In this document: piece by piece, positions 35,380 to 46,811 of the stretch
Layout of the letters: each line of letters opens with the position of its first letter
How positions within the stretch are numbered: position 1 is the stretch's first letter
Source of the DNA: Zhengitettix transpicula
Lineage: Eukaryota > Arthropoda > Insecta > Orthoptera > Tetrigidae
Assembly (NCBI GenBank): GCA_037074705.1
Contig: CM073590.1
Location: forward strand, 221,308,746-221,372,745
Reading direction: 5' to 3'
DNA: 64,000 bases
Program-made: the position numbers and the translations under genes
Notes under the pieces: generated by a model
What the model was told of the DNA's origin: nothing
The model's database searches: none
What the model saw: only the letters and a program-made list of their open reading frames with translations

Positions 35380-35640
35380 CGATCGCTGTACATTTATAGC
35401 TTGCAACGTCACATGTTTATCCGCGCCGTTTTAGCGCTCAGTGTGTTCGCAGATTTACGATGGACTAATTAAGGCAGGCAACGAAGCCATTAACCCAAGA
35501 CGGAGGTTCCTGGTTAGGGTTTGCGGTTATACCCGGAATGTTGCACGCTTCAGCTGGATCGGTCTTCCCCTTTAACGGACTAATTCCAAGGGTCGATGCT
35601 CCGCTGAAACATAGCCACAACCGCCTCCACAAATGCAGCT
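35380..35640. promoter_or_regulatory. GC-richer homeodomain-site-bearing block
   Basis: Complex sequence with GGACTAATTAAGGC near 35462, CCATTAACCC near 35488 and GGACTAATTCC near 35577. It is free of repeats and long frames. Candidate conserved noncoding element. Confidence 0.3.
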
Positions 35641-35644
35641 TTTT

Positions 35645-37015
35645 TTTTCAGTTTAACAGAACGATGCGTTTAGTTAAGTGTCGTATACCGACCATAATTT
35701 GACACGGTGCATAATTTGTCTCTACAATCTATATACACTACGTAATACTACTTCAAATTGTATATAGCAAAACATAATTAGGAGGAATATTATGATTATG
35801 GATGAATGTGGACGTTTTGAACGTTACGAAGTATTACCAATTTGTGTTATATTAACAGCGTGACCAATGGACCAACGTTTTGATATTTTAAGTAAAAATA
35901 TGTTCATGAATTCACGTACAAAATAACAACTGACAAACTAGTCACTTGTTAATGCATATCGAATTACAATGATAATGAATTTGATAGAAACATTTGTTCG
36001 TAGACGCAAATATTTACAACATCTGAAGCAAAACTGTATGGGATCCTGCTACTGTCGGCTACTTTAATAAAATTGCATCGTTGAATTGGAATCCATTAAA
36101 AAGAATAAGTAATCCGGCAGGCAGATAACTTCGAGGAATTTATTTTAAAAATCATAAAATGGGATGAAACGTCTTCTGAAACAATTTTGACGTTTAGGTT
36201 TTTTTCCCATCCTACTAAGGTAGCTTGGAAAAAATTTTGATGAGAAAATAAAAGATACTCAAGGTAAAGGGAGCCAAATTTTTTTTGCTAATTTTATTTC
36301 TTTGTATGTATTCATCTCGATATTTTTATGAAAGAATTTTTGAAATAAATCAACTGTCCTTCATATTTAAAAATACAAATTTAACAGTGTATAAAACTAT
36401 GCTCATTAGAAGTCTGAAGAATTTGTTGAATTCCATTTAAGACGCTCGTAAAAAATAAAAATTTCTTACTTGGCTTTGCTAAATGATAATTCTCAAAAAG
36501 AGAAGCCGATGGAATTTCCATTCAATTTCAATTCATTTTGGTAATTCACTTCAGAAGTATAACGAGCTAATTATTAATAGTTAATAATAATAATTCTATA
36601 GTTTAAATTTTTGTATACTGCTCGAAAATAAATTGACATGAAATTCGTATTTTGCTTGCTTGTTTATTTATTTAATCAATTTATTTCTGTGCAGAGCTGT
36701 AGTATTAAGTTCACAACACAAAATTTATTTACTGAAAGAATTTTTCACTTCCCGTTTTGAGCACTGAGTGTAATAACACATTCAGAGAAATATTTGTTCA
36801 ACTAATTACAAGTGTACATGATGTTGTGTGTGTGTCCCCATCACAATATTTGTATTTTCGTCCATATATTCTTTTCCCGCGAACCTTCCGTTGGAAAGGG
36901 ATTGAAATGGATTTGTTTTATACAGTTTCATATTTGCGATATTACTTTTAATTACGATTCTGGTTCAAGTATTCATTCTGTAAGTAAAGTACAGGGTCAA
37001 ATAAAACGTGATTGA
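35645..37015. other. AT-rich noncoding stretch
   Basis: The plus frames 36757-36951 and 36812-37015 have no domain. Nothing recognised. Confidence 0.5.
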
Positions 37016-37018
37016 AAG

Positions 37019-37545
37019 CTCCTGCGAGGGATGTTCTCTCGCAGGCAGAACCTTTTAGGAAAGATACCTTTGGGTATGCCTTTTCCTCTCCGTTTTTGAA
37101 CTAAGGTTCCCACAAGTCGAGGAACCTCGGCCTGTTTTGAGAGGTGTATGTTCCAGGGTCACAGACCTTGGGCATACGGTAAGAGTTGTTCGCTATTCCG
37201 ATTGGAATAGTCGGCCAGCTGCCTCCTAAACTGGTCGAAGCACGGAGAAGGGAATGCTGCGTCCCCACAGCAAACTCCTCTCCCGCTATCGGAAGGGCGT
37301 GGGACAAGTACCCAATGCCCGACCTACCCGATGCAGGTTTTTCTAAGGTTTTCCCTGCATTTCTTTAGGCGAATGCCGGATAGGATCCTTAAAATATAGC
37401 CCGGGGGCCCTAGTTAACCCTTGGCTACCTTCCTCTACCCTTCCGCATCCCCCCTTTCAAATCCCTTCCTATAGTATTAAAGGGGAGTTGCCAAATGTGG
37501 ATCACCCTCATGTAGCCTGTTGCCCTAAAAAAAACAAAAAAAACA
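37019..37545 (+). repeat. element A, longest sense copy (tail subfamily A)
   Basis: The best reference copy, in sense orientation. It starts near a 7-bp hairpin CTGCGAG...CTCGCAG (37022-37044), then the CCTTTTCCTCTCCGTTTTTGAAC block, CCTCGGCCTGTTTTGAGAGG, the GCATACGGTAAGAGTTGTTC block, TTCTTTAGGCGAATGCCGG, GGATCC, AGCCCGGGGGCCCTAG and the tail GTAGCCTGTTGCCCT with an A8-C-A8 tail (37527-37543). From memory, TTTAGGCGAATGCCGG resembles a motif near the 3' end of many arthropod non-LTR elements. Frames are open on both strands (37101-37307 minus, 37186-37368 plus). No reverse transcriptase domain is present. Confidence 0.93.
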
Positions 37546-37549
37546 GTAT

Positions 37550-38380
37550 TTTCTCGACCTGGTGTTAAGTGATGTCGGGGAATGTTTGGAAGTTGCAAAT
37601 TTTATAATTTATCATTTTTCCTCTAAGAATAAAATTCTCTAAGATTACGTGTTATTCATTATTTTCCGCCTTATCAAATGTTCTGCCAACTTTTTCCCCA
37701 AACGGCAAAAATCACAACCTGTGGTTATCATTAGCTTTGAGAGCGTTTCTCTCTACAGCCAATTCTCATTTGATAATTTTCAAAAATTGTAGGTCAGGTG
37801 ATAAAATGCGCGAATAATGCAGTGTCACAAATGAAGTGAGTGAGACATCCGCGTTTTCTGTCTAGCTGAGAATACTAATGGTTTTGGAGAGACGTAGAAT
37901 CTCAGCTGACCTTGCTGGCTCAAGTATCAATTGACTGTGATTGTATTTTTCTCGTGAAGGAGTTTCATAAATTTTTCACCTTAAGCGCCGAGTAATAAGT
38001 TTAATCTTGACCGTGCGTTGATAGTCATAATCTTGTATGTACCGCGGATCAACTCTGGTCGGCGTGGACATTGCTGCAACGCGGATCACCGTAAGAATTC
38101 ACAAACTGTTGAGCCGGACAGTTGACTGTTGCCTAATATATAAATAAATACAGAACATTGAACGATAAAACTAAACGTATGAAATTAAAAAAAATTGTAA
38201 AATCTTTTAATAAAACAATCCGGCAACTTTATTTCCCTGTAGTAAGAAATTACAACATAAATTGGGTTTCAGCAATGAAAACGTAGTTACCGATATATAC
38301 TGTCATACAGTCATTATAGCACTATTATATTCAGATTAAATACTATTATTATAATAGAAAGGAAACAAGAAAAAATTAGC
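37550..38380. other. noncoding stretch
   Basis: AT-rich to mixed sequence, with a modest GC rise at 37850-38110. Nothing recognised. Confidence 0.45.
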
Positions 38381-38384
38381 GCCA

Positions 38385-38725
38385 TCAGTCTCCAAGGTGC
38401 TGCTCCGAAACGAGATTTTATTTCACAGGGAAGAATCAAAATTAAAATTTCTCCCCTTCTTTCTCGAGATCGAATTACAGACATGGATTCACCGCGGCCT
38501 TACCTTAATTGAAGACTTTCTCCTCATAAAGAGTCAATATTTAACAGCTCGCAATCTCACTTTATTATTACATCTCAGGAGCAGAAGTGGAGGCCCTCTG
38601 AAACATCGCTCCCCAAGAAAAAGGTGCTTTTTGTCATGTACCCTAACTAGGATGATATTAAAATTTATCGAGCGTTCTGTAATGTGTACTGACGTGAATG
38701 TATTCCAGGCGGGGTGAGCTGGAAT
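38385..38725. other. mixed-composition block with 106-codon chance frame
   Basis: The plus frame 38397-38717 is open, but its product is leucine-rich without a domain, signal or splice context. Unassigned. Confidence 0.2.
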
Positions 38726-38729
38726 TCTG

Positions 38730-39715
38730 CAACGTCTTCAGACGGGCTTTATATTTTATGAACTCTCGATTTCAAAGCAGTGAAAATTGCTTGTTTATTG
38801 CATATTATTCCAAAACAGGTATCTCCAGTTCGTAATTTCAACAGACATGAACTTGGTTAAGTGAAATTAAATGAATGTTGCGAAGCTGCTCGGATAATTA
38901 TCATGTTGATGCGAGTTTTTTTCCACCGGCCATATCTGTTACAACTATAGTATCTATCACGAGCTGGGCCACAACCATAAAATATACTTGATCCAGAAAC
39001 GACTATTTTCCGCGTTAAACGTTCCCAATTCATTTTTTTAAATATATATTACAGCAGCGTGTAAAATTTGACCATGAATATGACAACAAGTTAAAAATAG
39101 TAACATCTCGATTCGTAAGAATTAATCGTAAAAATTTCGAAGAAAATGACGTATATCGTGGGAAACATTATTTTTCTCACTTTGGATTAGGCTGAGTCAA
39201 ATGTTTAGCAATGTGACGTGAAGTATTGACTGAGAATTATATATTCCTCCAAATTATAAACAACTTCCACCTATATTTACTCAATATTATCCCAAAAAGA
39301 TCGTATATTAACAAAATAATTAATGACAGTACAAATAATTATACTTCTCGGTCAAATGTTATTCTTAGGAGAAATTGAAATTATTCGGAATTAAAGGGAA
39401 TACCAAATATGGACTCATCAAGCGACAAGTTAAAAAATATTTTAAGAACAAGTTCTTAAAGAATTTCGTCAAAGTAGAAAATCAGAATTCATATTTAGAA
39501 TTTAATGCACAATGGTAACTTGCGATATACTGGAGATAGATAAACCTTAAAAGTAGCTATGGTCGAGATTGAAAGGTAAACAAGATTTTCAAATCGCTGC
39601 TTAAAATATTATCGCCGAAGACAAAGACTGTTAACATCGGATGAGAGAAAAGTTCGCGAGACAGTTATTAATAATACTGACAAAAGGGTAGAGAGAAAGT
39701 CAAAATAATACTGGA
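38730..39715. other. AT-rich noncoding stretch
   Basis: Nothing recognised. Confidence 0.5.
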
Positions 39716-39718
39716 AGA

Positions 39719-39875
39719 TTTTTTTTGGGGTGTAGACAGGCTATGTATAGGGTAATCCACAAAGTGGCAACTCCCCTCTTATAGCATAGGAAAGGGATTT
39801 GAAAGGGGGGATGCGAAAGGGCGGAGGAAGGTAGCCAAGGGTAAGTAGGGCCCCAGGGCTATGGTTTAAGGATCC
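39719..39875 (-). repeat. element A, tail-subfamily-B 3' fragment in tandem with next copy
   Basis: It starts on the plus strand with poly(T) and GGGGTGTAGACAGGCTATG (B-type tail) and stops exactly at GGATCC (39870-39875), where the poly(T) of the next copy begins. In sense orientation a 5'-truncated B unit directly follows the A tail of a full A unit. Confidence 0.9.
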
Positions 39876-40405
39876 TTTTTTTTAGGGCAACAGGCTACAT
39901 GAGGGTAATCCACTTTGGGCAACTCCCCTTTAATAGCATAGGAAGGGATTTGAAAGGGGTGGATGTGGAAGGGTAGAGGAAGGTAACCAAAGATTAACTA
40001 GGGCCCCCGGGCTATAGTTTAAGGATCCTATCCGACATTCGCCTAAAAGAAATGCAGGACAAACCCTAGAAAAACCTGCATCAGGTATGTCGGGCATTGG
40101 GTTCTTCTCCAACGCCCTTCCAAGAGGAGTTTGCTGTGGGGACGCAGCATTCCCTTCTCCGTGCCTCGACCAGTTTAGGAGGCAGCTGGCCGACTATTCC
40201 AATGGGAATAGCGGACAACTCTTACCGTATGCCCAAGGTCTGTGACCCCGGAACATACACCTCTCAGAACAGTCCGAGGTGCCTCGGCTTGTGGGAACCT
40301 TACTTCAAAAACGGAGAGGAAAAGGCATCCTCTTCGTATCTCTCCTACAAGGTTCTACCTGCCAGAGATATTCTCGCATGTACTGCCCGCGAGAGAATAT
40401 CCCTC
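39876..40405 (-). repeat. element A, full-length copy (tail subfamily A)
   Basis: Poly(T) at 39876-39883, GGGCAACAGGCTACATGAGG, the usual internal landmarks and an extended 5' region reaching a hairpin GATATTCTCGC...GCGAGAGAATATC (40367-40401). The corresponding 5' end of the 37019 copy also forms a hairpin. A 126-codon frame (40097-40477, plus) runs antisense through it and is an artefact of the repeat. Confidence 0.92.
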
Positions 40406-40574
40406 AAATATCGACTTTGGGCTTTAGGTGACTGCGAGAAAGTGCGAAAGTTAATTTCATATCAACATGCTACTTAAAACTGCAAAAAATGTAGAAAATG
40501 GAAAAAAAATACTATCTGTTGCTAAATTCAATCTAATTGAAATAAAAATAATGTGATGGAATATCACAAGAAAT

Positions 40575-40740
40575 GATAAGAAAAATAACCAAATACAGGC
40601 AAAAGAAGTGATGATATTAATACCACAGAACGTTTCTCGAAACTTTTTCCTGTCATCAGGTGCTAAGGAAATTAAAAACACAAGAACCTATAACGACACA
40701 ACCGCACAATAACGTTGACAATCTCATTTTACATTATGAA
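40575..40740 (-). repeat. family H repeat with hammerhead-core-like motif
   Basis: The minus strand reads CCTGATGA (40660-40653), a region with a possible four-base-pair stem GAAA-AAG-TTTC, then GAAAC (40636-40632) and GTTCTGTGG. CTGATGA and GAAA are the invariant hammerhead blocks. Flanking sequence aligns with 27345-27480: CCAAATACAGGCAAAAGAAG (40590-40609) on one side and ACGACACAACCGCAC...GTTGAC (about 40694-40720) on the other. Confidence 0.5.
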
Positions 40741-40989
40741 TATTACAAGCATTTAAATTTGTAACTAGTTGGTTTAATTTGTACTATTTCCGGCACGAAA
40801 TGTTATTTATTTTAGATTCATGTGTAATATAAATTAAATATTATGCAGGTCATCTGATTAGCACACAATGACGAATTGAATTCGCAAAGAAAATTGATTG
40901 AAAAATACTAAACAAGTTACGTTAAAGTTTCTTGAACTATAATTAATCGATAATCAAAGAAAGGTTTACATCATTAAGTTTAGCCAATA

Positions 40990-41450
40990 TCAGAGTCGAA
41001 TTGGTTTTATTGGTGAGCGTAAGTATACGTTTCGAGCAAGCAGTACCGGTGTTTGCGTAAGCTGGGGAAAAACCAAAGAAAATAATCCGCTGAAACGGAA
41101 TATCCCTGGGTCACAGAAACAGGTAAAGATGAACTTAGGCAAGTGTTTGCGGAGGGAAGCAGAACCTGAGATTCTGCCTGGAAGATAGCACGCGTAGTAA
41201 AAGTTAGAGCAAACGAAACTGGATACACCGGGAAGAGACGGGGAAGGGAAAAACTGATTGAGTGATTCCGCCGACCCGGGAAAAGCGACGGAGGGAGGGA
41301 AGAATATGTGCTGCGGGAAACTTAATTTCCTCCGCTATCGAATTCGCCGTCCTTTAAACCAGGTGGGGAGGCCAGGATTTGCTAACAGATGGGAGGGAGG
41401 AGCGAGGAATACGTCCTCAAGCTTCGAGCAGGGTGGATAAACAGGGTTAA
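40990..41450. other. GC-richer noncoding block
   Basis: Purine-rich, GC-richer sequence (for example GCGACGGAGGGAGGGAAG near 41285). Frames 41007-41228 (minus) and 41258-41440 (plus) lack domains. Candidate regulatory element or unique spacer. Confidence 0.2.
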
Positions 41451-41454
41451 ATAA

Positions 41455-42290
41455 AGACAAAGGTACTCCATCTCCCCTAGATAGCTTTTCCTGATTATAA
41501 AGCCTTGAACAACGAAAGTTCTCAAAGATGCTTACCCCTCTTTTATAAAACGGGGGGGTTCTTTAACGAAAATACTTAATGTGATTCGCCTCGAGGTGTG
41601 GAATTAAAAAAAATTGTAAACATGATTCTTTTACTTACATTAGGAATTTGTTTGGCGGGATTCATAAGAACAACCATATTCAATCGTTTTATAGAGATAT
41701 TAAAGTCTCCTAGACTATGAAAGATGACATTTCAGGATCGCGATTATGTGTACTCTATCTATAACTACTTCGTCTGTTATCTATATCACTTAATACAGAA
41801 TAAACAACGTTTCAAACTAAAAATATAAAATTTATCAAAGAAAATAAATTACTACATTGACATTCAAAACGTCATTTATAATATAAATTTTAAGTACGTG
41901 AAAGTATTTTAAATTTTATGCATCTCTATAGTATATAAATAACTTGTATTTTATGTAAATTAAAGAAAGTTAACGTAATATAAATGTATATCCACTAATA
42001 ACCTAGACGTTAATGTGTCTTAATTTTTTTTAAAACTCATAGCTTCTCAGTTTTTTATAATAGCTATTTATCACCTAATTAGGTAAATTAAAATATAGGG
42101 AAGATCCACCGAAGACCACCATGGTCGAGATCTCGTGATGACATAATCCGAAAAGAAAATAACGAATATAGTAGCGGGTACAGAAGGTACGGAAAGCGTT
42201 AAATATTTTCAAGCACTTGAAATTGATTGATTTCATGTTAAAATCGAGGTTTAGTCAGTTCCTTTATTTGATATAATTAAATTGTTATAT
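41455..42290. other. AT-rich noncoding stretch
   Basis: Contains an imperfect hairpin CCCC..TTTTATAAAA..GGGG at about 41534-41556. Otherwise nothing recognised. Confidence 0.5.
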
Positions 42291-42292
42291 AT

Positions 42293-42775
42293 TTTTTGAG
42301 AGTGACCTTTAATTGCATTGGAAATGGTTCAAAAATGGGGATTCGGAAGTGTAAAGCAAGATAGCCTAGGGTTAACTACGGTTCCCTGAGCTGTATTTTT
42401 AAGGATCCTACCCGGAAATTTGTCTAAAAATGTAATGAAACCCGTATAAATGCCTGCATCGGGTAGGTCGGGCATTTGATACTTGTCCCACGCCATTCTG
42501 ATGGCGGGAAAGAGGTTTTATGTGGAGACGCAGCATTCCCTTCTCCATGCCACGACAGTTTAGGAGGCAGCTGGCCGACTATTCCAATATGAATAGCAGA
42601 AAAATCTTACCGTATACCCAAGCACAGCGACCGCTGAACATACACCTATCAAAACTGACCAAGTTGCCTCGCCTTGGGGCAACCTTAGTTCAAAAACCAA
42701 AGAGAGGAGAAGGCATCCCCATAGGTAGCCCCCTCCAGCTCTCCAGAAAGGTTTTATCCTGCGAGAGCTGAGAAC
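42293..42775 (-). repeat. element A, diverged copy
   Basis: An older copy than the others. The tail region is heavily mutated, but GGGTTAACTA, GGATCCTACCCGG, CTGCATCGGGTAGGTCGGGC, the GGAGGCAGCTGGCCGAC block and GTTCAAAAACCAAAGAG are clear. A 9-bp CTCCTAGAG tandem duplication (42778-42795) follows its 5' end. The plus frame 42520-42771 is a by-product. Confidence 0.9.
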
Positions 42776-42939
42776 GGCTCCTAGAGCTCCTAGAGCTCGA
42801 ATAAGTTGAGATAATTAATAATTACAATTGGGCAAATTGGCCTTTTATCTGAACTCGACTCAACAATGAGATTTATAAGATAGAAACGTTGATGGAGAAC
42901 ATAAATTCTGACATAAGTTTGCTTCACAGCAACAATAGT

Positions 42940-43300
42940 TCGTATGTAGCCCTCCGTGCAGGGCTCACGTGACGAAACAGACCTTGCATCTGCAAACTAA
43001 TGGTGGATTACTCCGCCGATTGACCCGAAAGCTTATGACGTGCGCCTATCGTGTAGAGGTCTGCAAGTTATTACAGGACGGCTAATGATGTGCATTGTTG
43101 CGTAGTGATAGCCTTGTGTGTTGTTCCATTGTTCTCGCTACTCCCGTGGCAAACTGGATTTTCCAACTAAAATTACGACTGCATTGTCGTTTGTTCGATA
43201 CGGTGCACCGGAAGGATCAGTTTCAAGCCCGTGCCACGGAAGCACAATGCGCCAAGGTCGGTGTAGGTGCACGATTAAATGTTGGGAACTAATACGCGAA
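42940..43300. other. GC-richer noncoding block
   Basis: Mixed complex sequence. Two overlapping plus frames (43095-43292, 43118-43303) with no domain. Role unknown. Confidence 0.2.
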
Positions 43301-43304
43301 TAGG

Positions 43305-44045
43305 TTGAGAAAATGAGAAAACAAGGTGGTATAGTAAAACGTCGCTGTTCCTTTCCGATTTATAAATTCATTTTATTATTAACTGTAATTCCCGTTCAAT
43401 TATTAAACAAAATAATCCGAACTTCTTTTTAGAATTATATCATAAATTACGTAGTTATATAACATAGTTTGTCATATCGAAATAATTTTCGTAGTTTTCC
43501 TTGAGTGCTAAATGAACAAGAACTGAAGCTGTTTAATGTCAACAACTACAAAAACTGTGCCCAAAACGTTACAATCAGACGAGCTAATCAAGGTGTTCTA
43601 AATGTAATAATATCGTTTAAATTTTTTTACTTTTAATTCACGTCTAAGCCAAATATTTTTTACTGAACTGTTAGGAAGAAATTCCATGACATCCGAATAT
43701 TTAAAATTCACTATCATAAATAGTATGAACAAACTAATTTAGAATAATTTTTTTACAGTGAATTATATAATTAAAAATAATTATAAAAACATACTACGTG
43801 TTTTAAATTAATGTTTGCAGATTTCTATTATTTAAAAATATGTTATTAGTTTCTGGTAGAAACGTCTCAAAAGATCATTTTACTTATATTATCTGGTTTT
43901 TAAATACTTATACTTATTATTTTTCTAAGTATATGAAACAAACAAACTAGAAAATAAAATATAATACGTCTGTTTTAAAATATAATAATTGGTTGGCTTT
44001 TGAATTCGTCAACTGGAATGTGTGACTGAGTTACTCACTGCTCTT
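43305..44045. other. AT-rich noncoding stretch
   Basis: Nothing recognised. Confidence 0.5.
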
Positions 44046-44049
44046 GAGT

Positions 44050-44105
44050 TTCACCTGACGACGAAAGGAACAGTAATTCCAAAAACGTCGTGGGGTACTT
44101 ATATC
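44050..44105 (+). ncRNA. hammerhead-core-like motif
   Basis: CTGACGA (44055-44061) is followed by a potential stem GGAA (44067-44070) / TTCC (44077-44080), then AAAAACGTCGTGG. The GAAA block has become AAAA, a change expected to abolish hammerhead catalysis. The sequence matches the family H motif order, so this is a decayed copy in plus orientation. Confidence 0.4.
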
Positions 44106-44109
44106 GAAA

Positions 44110-44765
44110 CTAGGAAAGGTTTTCTTTACATTTTATACCTACTTTGTTTACAATAAAATATATTAATTATTAATTTTAACGCTTACATTTGTCGCACATC
44201 CGATAAAACTTACAGTTTAATATTGGTTTGATGCTATAAGATTCGTAAATAATATGTTTATTGAAACATTGATATAAAATATTAATAATGATTTAGTTTT
44301 CTATTTTATCATAAAAAATACGTATTTATCTTCCAAATATTTTCGTATAATGAACACGCTATGTCGTTGAAACTGACTTGCATCATTTCGGAACATATTT
44401 GTTTGATTTCCTAAGTTTAAACTTTAAAACACGAAATGGGAGAGTTTTAAATTAATAATGAAAATATTTATTCTTTTATAGGGAAGCTCCATTAATTCCA
44501 AAAACTGTAATTTCTTTTGGAGCAATTCCACGCTCCTTGCAATGTGCCGATAAACCTCGAACAGTGGATACTTGGCGTCTGTTCCAAAACATCATTCTCT
44601 TCAGTCAGACAGAAATAAAATCGGGGGGCTACTCTGTAAGAGTGACTCAACCACGGTTATTTGTACATACTTGGCTTAATTTAAGGAGAAAACTCCGTGA
44701 ACAACTTTCATCGTTATGAATGTATTTTTTTTTTTCGTGATCAACGGAAATAAATTTCTTTCCCT
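44110..44765. other. AT-rich noncoding stretch
   Basis: The plus frame 44537-44719 has no domain. Nothing recognised. Confidence 0.45.
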
Positions 44766-44769
44766 GTAG

Positions 44770-45130
44770 ACTTTAAAAGCCGTAACTACGGTCCTCGAGT
44801 CTCATGAGATCGAAGAAACGCAATTTCCGAGTCACTGGACTCATTGGTCGTCCCTGTAATTAGCCGTGTGCATAATTAGAGCACTCCCGTGTCGCCGCCG
44901 TGCGTCCAAGAAGTGGCATTAGCTAATTACGTGGCTGCCAATTATTCAAATTAGCATCCAGCGCGCCGCTGAAACCTGTGCCGACCTGGAGACAACGGAG
45001 CTGCAGAAGAAACCTCTTATCACGAGCCAGCTCAAAGCTCTCCCTGCAAATCAGGCAACCGTGCCAATAATTAGGGTAAACAGGCAGCCGCAAATAAACC
45101 GAAACCCAAACGAATCACAATTGCAGGGAC
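44770..45130. promoter_or_regulatory. GC-richer block with a cluster of TAATTA-type homeodomain sites
   Basis: TAATTAG at 44857-44863, 44873-44879 and 45068-45074 and CTAATTA at 44933-44939 lie in otherwise GC-rich, repeat-free sequence, so the sites are not explained by AT background. CAAATTAGC follows near 44948. No frame is open for more than a few dozen codons. This is the best-looking candidate homeodomain-responsive enhancer in the window. Confidence 0.4.
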
Positions 45131-45134
45131 GGAT

Positions 45135-45705
45135 CGACTATAGATTTTTTTTCTGTATTACTAATTAATGAATACGTACTTACGACCTAATAATGATTTA
45201 AAAAAATACGTTTCTCAAGAAGTAATAATTTTTCAGAAATTGATAATTGCAGATCACTCTGTAAGTTATGCTTTGAAATCTAGAGACAAAAGTAAATACC
45301 CAGAATGAAGCTCCGAATGAAAGGAGCAGAAATAGCTGTAGGAATTCAAACTACAAAATACCGCACTAAGAAATAATTCATTCTGAAACTACTGGCATGA
45401 CTTAAACGTTTGAGGTTCATGATTATTTACAGTTGTATAAGACATTCTTATATCATTTTGAGAAAATAAATTCTCAGACAATAACGTTTGTAAGTATATG
45501 GCAATGTTAATGTACTCTTAAAATAAATTTGACGATTATCTTATTATACGAAAAAGTATAACTGCACTCATATAGTGTGTCGAATGTATTAATAGAATTA
45601 GTTGTGAATTCAAGAACAGAAGAAAAGTTTTCAAACAAGGATCAGTTGAAAAAGATTTTTAGGATTTGAATGTAAAAATAGTCGACCACAACGGGAATCG
45701 AAGTC
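45135..45705. other. AT-rich noncoding stretch
   Basis: Nothing recognised. Confidence 0.5.
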
Positions 45706-45711
45706 GTTATA

Positions 45712-45770
45712 AAGGGCAGGTCCCGGGTTTAACTACCGGTCGGGTCGAAATTTTTCCATCTGATACTTAG
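45712..45770 (+). repeat. tRNA-like SINE fragment
   Basis: GCAGGTCCCGGGTTTAACTA (45717-45736) followed by CCGGTCGGGTCGAAATTTTT resembles the B-box/T-arm region of a tRNA-derived SINE (GGTTCGANTCCCGG-type) with typical downstream sequence. Here the box is mutated (GGTTTAACTAC) and no A box is evident. It is too short and corrupted to be a tRNA gene. Confidence 0.4.
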
Positions 45771-45927
45771 AAGTGGTTGGATATTTGGAGACACATAAAA
45801 GAAGTGATCAACGAGGGAGAATATGAATAGAATTATAGAATGTAATTAAAATTATGAGCAACGTTAATTACTACGTCATACCAAATGTTGGTGTTCACGG
45901 TATAAAAAATTTGAAAACCTGGTTATA

Positions 45928-45966
<39 letters not shown>
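45928..45966. repeat. (TA)n microsatellite
   Basis: About nineteen TA units. Confidence 0.97.
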
Positions 45967-45968
<2 letters not shown>

Positions 45969-45969
45969 C

Positions 45970-46773
45970 TTTTAAATGATGTAACACAATAAAGTTTCAC
46001 CATAGAGACAATTATCTCTGGCATTGACTTAACTCTTTACTTTCTATATGTCTTCATTATACATAGATTTTTAATTTTATATAAACTGGAACTGAAAAGA
46101 TCCCCTTTAGAAATAAACCAGTTTCCCAAGCCTTTCCGTTAGTGCTTGTTGTACGTCTCCTGTCAGAATATAATGATATATACATCAAGAACAAATATAG
46201 TATTGATTTGGTTTTAATATTAATTTTACCTGAAGAGAAAAGGGAACAAACGTTTTAAACTGAAAGATGCGCACAGTTCTGTCATTATATTATAGAATAT
46301 TTCCTCTTCATTCCTCACTTCCTTATTTTAAACAAGTATTAAAATGTAACCTACGATCAATACTGACATCGTCATTCTCATAGAATACAAGATTATATGT
46401 GCCTATATACTATAACCTGTGAATGATAACAATTTTCATATGTGTTGTGAATTAATGATTTTAAATGATTGAAGGTTAGTAACCTAACATAAAGTAAGTT
46501 TTTTAAATGATTTATTAAATTTCTATTTTTTCTGTCCATGTTCCAAGCTTTATAAATATTAAATAGATATGAAACATCGTAAATTAAAAAATTACATGAG
46601 TCATCGTGAAAGCGTTCTATAGTACCCAACAGAAAATTATGAATTTCAAAATTTTAGGAATTGACTCTTTCATATATTTTCATTAACTTTGCTCCATCAT
46701 GTTGACGAGCGAAAAATTGAATGTGGCCAAAGATTAAAGCTGATTTATTCTGCACTAAGCCAAACACACACAC

Positions 46774-46811
<38 letters not shown>

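Noticed and set aside
37101..37368. Recurrent ~60-70-codon frames on both strands of element A as a conserved protein
   Set aside because: Identity between copies follows from recent common origin of the repeat; no protein domain is recognised. A substitution-pattern test would be needed to revive it.
40097..40477. 126-codon plus-strand frame
   Set aside because: It runs antisense through element A; similar frames recur in other copies because copies are little diverged.
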